From Nereocystis luetkeana (taxonomy: Eukaryota > Sar > Phaeophyceae > Laminariales > Laminariaceae), in contig JARUPZ010000009.1 in assembly GCA_031213475.1 (NCBI GenBank), positions 1,240,001-1,304,000 of the forward strand: a DNA stretch of 64,000 bases, given 5' to 3'. The notes beneath the pieces are model-generated. The model saw only the letters and a list, made by a program, of their open reading frames with translations. It made no database searches and was not told the DNA's origin. Numbering within the stretch: the first letter of the stretch is position 1; every line of letters starts with the position of its first letter. Of the stretch, positions 56,084 through 64,000 are shown one piece after another. Both the position numbers and the translations under genes were made by a program.

Positions 56084-57357
56084 GAACATGATATTCGTGC
56101 AACAAAGAACAAAACCTGTCGAGAAGAACAAGATTTCCTCCAATATAGCTGATGGGATCTTGTATGACACATGATATTGTATGATATCGCACAGCAAAAC
56201 GGATATTTTGGAAGAGAAGAACAAGATACCACATGATAAGACTCGCACGTTGTTTTTCGTGACATAATGCAATGGTGCGCTCTGCCCTTAGCTCGGTTCG
56301 CTACGTCGCGCGTCAAACAGCTTGTCCTCGCTCTCCAAAACACATTTTTCTCGAACCGGATTGTTTGGAGGCGCTCTTCACGCTTTCGTTGTGAGGGAGC
56401 GGATTGAGGTTTCTCCGTCTTTTTCTGGGATATCTATTGTAAAAAATTGAGAAAATAATACAGAATAATTTGAACGCAGCAAAAAGCAGCAGCAGGAGCC
56501 ATCGTCGTAGCTACGAGCAACGAATACAGCAGCAGTAGTGGTCGTGACTCGTAAGTGACAGCAGCTGCAGTAGACAAAGCCGAAGCCACAGCAGCAGGGA
56601 GGGTAGTAGTATATCTCAAGGCGTGCGCCGCTCTTTTACAATAGCTAGCGCAACGAAGTCCAACGTTTGATGGGTCTGACTCTGTATGATACCTGATATC
56701 TCCGTTCTGTAAAAAGAAGCTTGACATACGCTTGTGCTTGCAGCCGACAAACGGGGCTGGCCGCTGCTTCAGATCGTACGCCTCGAGTCAGGAAGATAGC
56801 AAAAATAAGAGCAATAGCGGTATCAGCAGCGGTAGCAGCACCACCACCACCACCGCCAGCGACACGTGCGAGGGGTGTGGGTGGGAGTGGTACTCAGCCT
56901 TTCGTATCATCGCAATGTAACTGTCCAAAATCGATGTTTGCTTGATGATGACGCTGTCTACCGCACGACTGCGCCGAAGATAAAGATGTGTCCAAACCGA
57001 TTGTAGGTAGCCGTACCGAAGGCCCTGAAACAAGTCTGCGTGATAGTGTCAGCCTCCATATTACACAATCGATAAGAGCCACAACAGGTACAGCCTGTTC
57101 TTTGATGCAAGATATGGTAGAGGCCAATTTGCCATAGAGGTCACAAAATTTATCGATTCTTCACTGATAAGGTGTGAATCGATGTTATACTTCCGCTACG
57201 ATCGTAAGAAATTGATATGAAATAACACGAAGAGTCCGCCAATATATCTGACTCCTCTCCTCTTCTGAGCTTGTGTCTCCTCTTTCGTTTGCTTTTATGA
57301 CCTGGAACTCTTGTTCTTCTTAAAAGGTTTTGTTCTTGGTTTCACGAATATCATGTT
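56084..57357. mobile_element. 1274-bp TIR DNA element nested in copy C
   Basis: Inverted ends of about 50 bp with few mismatches: GAACATGATATTCGTGCAAC on the left, and on the right the complement of AACATGATATTCGTGAAACC; AAGAACAAAACCT follows in both. The 3-bp TSD GAG lies at 56081-56083 and 57358-57360. Copies A and B carry the empty site (around 24090 in B, 15397 in A). A subterminal block GAGAAGAACAAGAT repeats near 56120 and 56212. The interior (CAG-rich at 56480-56590, CACCAC-rich at 56835) has no transposase; non-autonomous. The superfamily is unknown; the 3-bp TSD allows PIF/Harbinger or CACTA-like movers, though the ends do not start CACTA. Confidence 0.9.
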
Positions 57358-57497
57358 GAGGGTCGCCGTGTTTTCGGCATGAATAATGCCGTTTCGAAAA
57401 GTAACCGCGAAACAAATGATTTCGACTACAAATACGACTCGATTAGGATATTTGTTCAAATATCAACGTATCACCTTCTACGACACTTAATTCTACA

Positions 57498-58448
57498 ATG
57501 TTAGTGAAGGGGCGAGGGGCTTCAACAGCGACGAATAATAGTACTGCCATTCCCGATATATCTACTGGTGATGGGGGAACGTCTTTGTCTGGACTCCGGA
57601 GCCATCAACATCGATACTGTGGGTCTAGTTCTACCCACCGTTTAATTAATGCCGTGCGCTGCATAACGAATCCATCTGATGTTATTCCTTCCGCTGCACT
57701 GATCTCTGTTTACGAGGAAACCGCAACGAGGGACGTGGGTGTTCGTGGGGATTCCGAGATTGATGTGAATGAACCTGTCGTCGTTCCTTCTGCTGAACCG
57801 GTGTCTTCTTCTAAGGAGATGTCACAAAAAGTTGTCGGTGTCTGTGAAATGTCGGAGGTTGATACACCAACGGGGGGCGTGGGTGTTTGTGAGGATTCCG
57901 AGATTGATGTGAATGAACCTGTCGTCGTTCCTTCTGCTGAACCGGTGTCTGCTTCTGAGAAGATGTCACAAAAGGTTGAGGGTGTCTGTGAAATGTCGGA
58001 GATTGATATACTATCTGCGGGCGTGGGTGTTTGTGAGGACTCCGAGATCGATGTGAATAAACCTGTCGTCGTTCCTTCTGCAGAAGTGTTGTCTTCCTCT
58101 AAGGAGCTCTCACAAAGGGATGTGGGTGTCTGTGAAATGTCGGAGATAGATATACCTGTTGTTGAAGACTCTGCCTCGTTAACGGGCGCTCCTGAACAGG
58201 AAGCTGCGTCCTCTAAACCCACTATTTTGCTGATGATGGATAATGAACCGGGATTTGTTGTGGTATCGCCCGAGGTCAAGCTCGTGGACCATGTTGCTCA
58301 AATTCGTGTTGGGCCAGAGAAATGCACTAATAACGCAAGAGGTTTTGAGGGCAAAGAACGCGAGGGGAAAGCGCATGCTGTAAGCGAAGAAGTGTTTGTC
58401 GACGATCAAATCGGTTCTTGTGCTGGGATAAAGGCTATGTATGGGTGA
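57498..58448 (+). CDS. Acidic repeat protein region of the gag-only LTR family (copy C)
   Basis: 316 codons open on the plus strand. Residues from about 85 onward are built of a 48-residue (144-bp) unit: EDSEIDVNEPVVVPSAEPVS, then SSKEMSQKVVGVCEMSEVDT, then PTGGVGVC. It occurs three times (DNA starts near 57748, 57892 and 58036), followed by a variant ending MSEIDIPVVEDS. The chain is rich in Ser, Glu, Asp and Val with regular single cysteines, and ends with a conserved region in all copies. No domain is recognised. It lies where the C-terminal half of gag would be. It is part of a transposable element fossil, not a host gene. Confidence 0.7.
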   Translation: MLVKGRGASTATNNSTAIPDISTGDGGTSLSGLRSHQHRYCGSSSTHRLINAVRCITNPSDVIPSAALISVYEETATRDVGVRGDSEIDVNEPVVVPSAEPVSSSKEMSQKVVGVCEMSEVDTPTGGVGVCEDSEIDVNEPVVVPSAEPVSASEKMSQKVEGVCEMSEIDILSAGVGVCEDSEIDVNKPVVVPSAEVLSSSKELSQRDVGVCEMSEIDIPVVEDSASLTGAPEQEAASSKPTILLMMDNEPGFVVVSPEVKLVDHVAQIRVGPEKCTNNARGFEGKEREGKAHAVSEEVFVDDQIGSCAGIKAMYG

Positions 58449-59170
58449 ATCAACTGAAGAGCGTCCGGTCGTGTTTGCTTGCCCGCAGTCGAAAAAAATA
58501 TCTCTGAACCTGGGCCCTCTACTTGCTGCTCCTGACAGATGGCTTTAGGCCGCAGAAGAAAGAAGCTGGTAAATTGCTTCCTTCTGTTTACTTTTTCTTG
58601 TATGGGTATGGATGTGTGTATGTGCGGGTGGTAACTGGTGTGTTTCTGACTCGTCTCTCAAAAAATTAATACCTGGTACGACGGCAAATGAGGAGATATG
58701 GGACGGCTTCGATAAATATTGCTGGGTAGGTTTTCACGTGAAGTGGGATACAGTTTGTTCAAATTTGCAGTGTTTCTCCTCTGAGTGTAAATCAAATCAA
58801 GTGGCTGTCTTGGATAGCAACGTATTGTGGATGAATGCTACCTGGTTTATGGTAAGGGTTTTGTCGAAACGGACGATGTTGACTGGTGGTTTCTTACTTC
58901 TTCTACTTCGAGTTCTGTTTTGTTTATGGTCTACCCGGCTGTTCCTGTCTTCATTTTTTATCGTTTTCCCCCAAGTCCCTGTGGGCCTATGGATTCGCTC
59001 TGGGGGGGGGCTATGGTCGTCAGGGGACATCCGGGGGACATCCCTGGGTTTCCTACAGAGATATGAACCTTGGGGTATAACGGATATTGCGTCCTTGTTG
59101 CTGGGAAACATTGCCCACAAAGTGTCTCTCTCTTGTCTCTGTTTGATCTTCTAATAAACCTTTACATCTC

Positions 59171-59521
59171 TTTTTTTTTTTTTTTTCTTTTTTTTTTTCC
59201 TCCCATTCATTATCTTCGCACATCTTCTTCTCTCTCTCCTTCCAACTCGTAACTCAGATCCGGGGTCACATAGCAGGCTCTTCTCCCCCCTTCCCGCTAC
59301 GGTACGTGCCTTCATTTTTTATCGCGAGAAGATTTCAGCCTTTTCTTCCCTCGTCGACTCGCATCGAATTGTGCCTACCCACGCTGCAAGGTGCTCTCAA
59401 CAATTGAATCCCTTTTTTTATTTTTGCAAATAAAGTCAAAGTCCGACCCTCCTGGGGCTCGAACCCAGGACTCAAACAAGTAGAATTCGAGGTTAACCAC
59501 TTGAACCACCGGGGCGACCGG
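59171..59521 (-). mobile_element. tRNA-derived SINE, copy 6
   Basis: Same family. T-rich tail 59171-59198, box B complement GGGGCTCGAACCCAGG at about 59455, head end CCGG at 59521. It lies inside the 3' LTR of gag-only copy C: LTR sequence ends TTTACATCTC before it and resumes TTTCGCGTCGACTAGGG after it, exactly as uninterrupted LTRs read (for example 26775-26805). Confidence 0.93.
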
Positions 59522-59591
59522 TTTTTTCGCGTCGACTAGGGTGGCTGACTCGCTCAAGTGGTACAGCTATAATATGCTGGCCTCGGGCTGA

Positions 59592-62500
59592 ATAATAGAA
59601 AATAGCAGTAGCTCTAGACACAAGTCCGAAAAAGAAAAAAATCTCTAGACAGAGTGACGAGTCGCAGGACAACAGCAATTCTAGACAACAGTACAGTGAT
59701 TTGCCAGCCCTTAGTCCAGGGGAGACCCCTTGGGGCACAGGACAGTTCGTCGAAAGGAAAATACTTACAAGGGTCGGTACGACAAGTAGCACCTTCACAT
59801 GGATGTGTACCGTACCAGGTTAAAGGACAGACAAGTAAGCTAACCAGACAGGAAAGATTCGTTGAACTGAACGAATAATGGAAGCAAACAAAAATGTTGA
59901 TGACCGTCAAAACCCGCGAAATAAATATATATAAAATACAAGAAAACCATCATACCTGGTACGAGAGGTGGCAGAGACAGGTGCAGAACTTTTGCATGTA
60001 TGCGCTGGTAAAGTGGGGGATGTGGCCGTTGGGCTCGGAGGCACTCTCGTGTCACCTCCGTTGGCCGTCGATCACGTCGAACACTACTTTGGGCGGGTTA
60101 AAGGTTTCCCCGCAATAACAGAACTCATAAACATCGTGAACAATGGCGTGCCGGTGAAGACAGCAGTCACGATCCTCGACCCGGCAAGAGAAACTCAGTA
60201 TGGTAACCAGAGCACAGTGTTTGAACATATGGACCTAGTTTGGGAGAAACTGTACAAAGATGTACGACGCAATCGCGTTCTAGTGTTCAACAGAGAGTCA
60301 GCTGCCGCGCTTAAAGGACTACGTGTGGCACCCCTCGGTGCCGTTGTTACGCACAAGGTCAGAATAATTATCGTTTGATGTCGACGCGGCGAGAGGAGAG
60401 AAGGGAGGGCTAAATAGAGACACGCAAACGGAAGATGTGCCGAAATGCCTCTGTGCTGACGCACTCCCTTCACGTTTTTAAACGCGCTTACCGACCTCCG
60501 AATAAGGTTCCCTCACCTTCCTATCCTTTTGGCCAAAGCAGACGCAACAGACGCCTTCAGGAATATCAGGGTATCACCGCACCAAGCGCAGAACGTTTGC
60601 TATGTGGTGGACGACGTGTTGGTAGAAGAATTTAGACTCACCTTTGGAGGGGCAGCCTCGCCCGGGTACTGGGGCCTCACGGCCTCAGCGGCCGAACACG
60701 CCCACCTTCACACCACGGTAGATAGTGCGGTTGTTCTACCAGAAAACGAGGCTATGTTGTCGCATGTCAAAGTCGTGAACCCATGGGAGTCGGGCAAGCC
60801 AACTAGGATCCCGACCGGAGTCAGAGTAAAAGTATCGCGAAGAGGGGGACCAAACGAACCGTTTCTGACGGCAGTATACGTAGACGACTTGATTATGACC
60901 AGCGTGCGACTTAATCCTGCAGATCAGACCGCCCTCATAGCTTCCGCTTCCCTCGCTTCAGATAACGTGAGATTATTCGGACTAGGCGAGAAAGATGAAA
61001 CCCCTATACTCGCTCCAAAGAAGAGCACTGATTGTAAAACAATCGTTGATGCGCTGGGTTTTACAATCAACACCCACACCCTCGGGATTAACGTGACTAA
61101 GGAACGGGTAGAAGCAATTAGTCTCCTTCTCGAGCAGGAGTGGTCGGGGGACAAAACGCATGCAAGCGCGCAAGATGTGCTTAGCATGGCAGGCAAACTC
61201 TGGAACCTCACCTACATATTCAGAGCCGGTAGATTTTTTGTTTGGCAGCTTTTATGTCTGACCAATCTTCACAAAGCCGCTAAAGCCATAAATATCGACG
61301 AAAAGGATGGTGAGACTGGGCTGGGAGTTCCACAATGATATCTCCTTTCGGAAATGGGCAATCGAACAGAAGTTGGTTTGCGCCGGGGAGTCCCTCGGCG
61401 CACCATTTTACGCACACGTAGAACGATTACCTTCGCGACGATACTACTCGGACGCAAGCTTTACTGCAGTCGGGGGCTTTTGCCCAGAACTAAAAGTATA
61501 CTGGAGATACGACTTGAACCCCGTACTGTCGCGTCTCTTGAAGAACCAAACGGTGACCAAAGGAGAGGACGCAATCACAATCAACCTGTTTGAATTGGGT
61601 GGTATGGTCATGACGGCGTACGTGACTCAAGCCATTCTGCACGACAGGCCAGACATGCAAGGAGACCCGTACTATTGAGTGGGGACAACGTGGCAGCCGT
61701 GTCATAGATTAATCGGTGTGGCGGGTCGCATAACCGGCGAGCTTCACTGGCTATGAGACTTCTAGGTAGACTGGAAATTACGAGCGGATGGAGCCATGAC
61801 GCAAAGCATATTCCCGGTGTTCAGAACGTAGTAGCGGAAGGCATCTCGAGATGGCTAAAAACAGAAATCGCGCAAAAATTCACGCGTACAAGGGCAATCA
61901 ATGGAGAGAGCAGAATATAGGTGACGATGGCCGTGCATTCTTCGAGACTATTCTGCAGCCAAAATTCCCCACAGGGTACATGGATGATATAATATGGGAA
62001 CCGATGACACGAAATGCAGAACCATGAACACCCCGCAAACCCCATCGAGCAGGAACACACACTGGAGAGGGCGGGAAGGACGAGGAGGTGGACAGACTGG
62101 TGGAGACACTCGCGCTAGCCTCAGTGGGGGAAAGCACGCAAACGGTGTACTGGAACAAGTGGCAAACCTGGTGCCGTCTCGGAGCGATTGAAGGGAAGAG
62201 TCCGTGGCTAGCAGAGGGTGATGGAGTCGACGCAGCAGTGAAAGAGTTGACGAAATTCATGGCCCTGTGATGCTTTGCATTCAAAAACCAAAGCCAGACC
62301 ATACGAGGTTATCTATCCGCGATTAAGTATTTCCTCAGATTGTTCGGAGCTTGGGAGCTGCCCACTTCACACTGCATGGCTGTAGCGGTCGGGAAAGGGA
62401 TCGATAGAGCTCACGGGAAATCGGAGATACGCCCCAAGGTCAGGAAGCCTCTTACGTTGGACCTGTTGACCACGGGGATGAAGAGCGCGTGTGAGTTGGG

Positions 62501-63340
62501 AACCGAAGGATGGGTAGTCTGGATCGGACTGGCGTTGTCTTTTCATATTATTTGTAGAGCTTCTGAAATTTGGGCCTACGGCAACGGGCTGGTACACGCA
62601 GATGTTTGTCTGACGAGGAGAGACTTGGCGTTTTTTTCCGGAGCGTTCCAACTAGCGTGGGAAGAAAGACGTGCTGCAGACAGAGTAGAGGTGACGTTCC
62701 GCGCTTCCAAGTCAGACTCCAAGAGGTTGGAGTCAATCGTCACAAGGACGAGAGTAACGAAAGGGAAGGGAAGGTTTTGGGACGTAAAGATCGTTCTGAA
62801 TTTACTAGACCTCCATCCCCAACTGAGCAGGTTAGCACCATTGAACACGCACGGCCACCGGGTGCAAGGTGATCACGCACACCGTTGCAACAAAGGCCTT
62901 GAGGCGGATGTTCAGCAGTTTGGGTAGAGACCCGACTCAGTACGCTCTCCGCTCAGGCAGGATCGGGGGGGCAACCCAGCTTGCTGCGCAAGGCGCATCG
63001 GACATTCAGATTCAACGGGCGGGGAGATGGAAATCACTAGCTTTTACTTCCTATGTAAGAGCAGGAGGGGAGGGAACAGATTTTTTGTCCGAAGCACGAA
63101 CAAGGTAATAGTGGCTGGAACGTGGGGGATTTAATTCAAGGGATAATCGGGCTTGCCTAAAGGGAAAGAGTTCGACCAGTTGTCCGTTTTCCCTTGGGGT
63201 ACTGGTCAAAACGGAAACGTAGAAAGCGGGTTAGCCCGAAATGTGTTTTGGGAGCACGGTGTCCCATTGTACCATGTGTTTGTCCTCTTCGTCATTGCTT
63301 TAATCCGTAAATTAATCCCGCAATTCTTGAGCCAATCATA
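59592..63340 (+). mobile_element. DIRS-like element, copy 2 (RT, RNase H, tyrosine recombinase; 5' truncated)
   Basis: 3.75 kb on the plus strand. It starts inside the ORF1 repeat region (59592-59880) and continues with RT (about 59950-61340: GLRVAPLGAVVTHKVRIIIV, then TAVYVDDLIMTSV with the YVDD catalytic motif, then TKERVEAISLLLEQEW), RNase H (about 61340-61680, with YYSDASFTAVGGF), a short linker, and tyrosine recombinase (about 62088-63108). The latter has HIICRASEIWAYG, ALRSGRIGGATQLAAQG around the HxxR-type site, and GRWKSLAFTSYVRAG with the expected final Tyr. The 3' terminal region runs 63109-63340. Better preserved than copy 1 but still broken in several places. It cuts copy C's 3' LTR at its left border. 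Confidence 0.88.
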
Positions 63341-64000
63341 AACACCCACGTCCTCCGTTGGTATATCAATCTCCGATATTCCACAGACACGCACATCCAT
63401 CTGTGACAGCTCCTTAAAAGAAGACGCCGTTTCTGCAGAAGGAGCGGCGACAGGTTCATTCACATCAATCTCGGAGTCCTCACAAAACACTCACGCCCCC
63501 GTTGCTGTCTCCTCATAAACAAATATCAGTGCAGCGGAAGGAATAGCATCAAATGGATTCGTAATTCAGCGCACGGCATTAATTAAACGGTGGGTAGAAC
63601 CAGCCCCACAAGATCGATCTTGATGGCTCCGAAGTCCAGACAAAGACGCTCCCCCACCACCAGTAAATATATCGGGAATGGCAGTACTATTAGTCATCGC
63701 TGTTGAAGCCCCTCGCCCCTTCACTATTATTGTAGAATTAAGTGTCGTAGCACGTGATACGTTGATATTTGAAGGAACAGCCCAACACAGCCCCGTATAT
63801 CTGCTGACACGATGGAACACAGCAGCACCACTTCGAGTGTCTCCAGAATTATGGGAATATTCAGATCTAGCAAAACTGTCGCTGGTAGCACACAAAGGGC
63901 TAGGATTTCGGTGGGGGCGGAAACCCTGAGGTTTGAAACGTCCCACAGGAGTACCCACCGATCCGGAACAATCATCGCGTGCGGAAGCAGGGTAGACATA
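63341..64000 (-). mobile_element. Gag-only LTR retrotransposon, copy D (partial, runs off the window)
   Basis: Minus-strand interior of the family, starting in the acidic repeat region (CSEDSEIDVNEP-type blocks near 63465) and continuing upstream to the region around 64000 that corresponds to 14430-14480 of copy A. Its 3' LTR is absent: DIRS copy 2 ends at 63340 directly against the repeat region. The rest lies beyond the window. Confidence 0.8.

Larger units (their letters stand above)
55023..59591 (+). mobile_element. Gag-only LTR retrotransposon, copy C (with two insertions, cut by DIRS)
   Basis: The 5' LTR is 55023-55285 (TGTGGTCGTC...GCGTACCA). The 3' LTR starts at 59012 after a G-run, is split by a SINE (59171-59521) and ends prematurely at about 59591 against DIRS copy 2. 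Leader to 56083, then a 1274-bp TIR element (56084-57357), then the interior. The gag-like region is much reduced compared with A and B; the repeat region (57498-58448) is the best preserved of the family. Same polypurine tract and C-terminal end as A and B. Confidence 0.85.

Overview
This window is eukaryotic nuclear DNA. It holds one spliced host gene (the 3' part of an axonemal dynein heavy chain) at the left edge, followed by about 52 kb of nested, mostly decayed transposable elements. The dynein shows that the organism makes a motile flagellum at some life stage. Many short exons with long GT-AG introns, DIRS elements, tRNA-derived SINEs and LTR families with Tudor-like tails would suit a multicellular stramenopile such as a brown alga. 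That placement is inference; nothing here fixes the species.

Layout. (1) 124-11313 (+): the last 17 exons visible of a dynein heavy chain. All splice phases agree and give 760 residues and a TAA stop; the gene starts upstream of the window. Its introns carry a SINE-like element, a TA-flanked MITE, microsatellites and a repeat scrap. (2) 12451-16483 (-): copy A of a gag-only LTR family; copies B (23006-26870, +), C (55023-59591, +) and D (63341-64000, -) follow. (3) 16484-18363: an ACTCGGAGTA-type satellite, a DIRS end fragment and a foldback-element arm carrying a SINE. (4) 18364 to about 37200: a minus-strand DIRS-like element (reverse transcriptase, RNase H, tyrosine recombinase), split in its recombinase region by a 12.7 kb plus-strand LTR element (19318-31987, TSD ACTA) that itself contains gag-only copy B. 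(5) 37201-51200 (-): a second large LTR element (14.0 kb, TSD CAGC) of the same lineage, filled with later insertions: a short-LTR element with an integrase, four SINEs, a SINE relic and two MITEs. (6) 51293-54651: a foldback element with long inverted arms, a 149-bp tandem duplication and an 891-bp TIR element. (7) 55023-64000: gag-only copy C (hit by a 1274-bp TIR element and by a SINE in its 3' LTR), a second DIRS copy, and the start of gag-only copy D.

The main result is a readable insertion history. At many sites the window holds both the occupied site and a related unoccupied copy, so borders, target duplications and relative ages can be read without outside data. Apart from the dynein no host gene was recognised. 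No CRISPR array, prokaryotic gene, rRNA gene or intact tRNA gene was seen.
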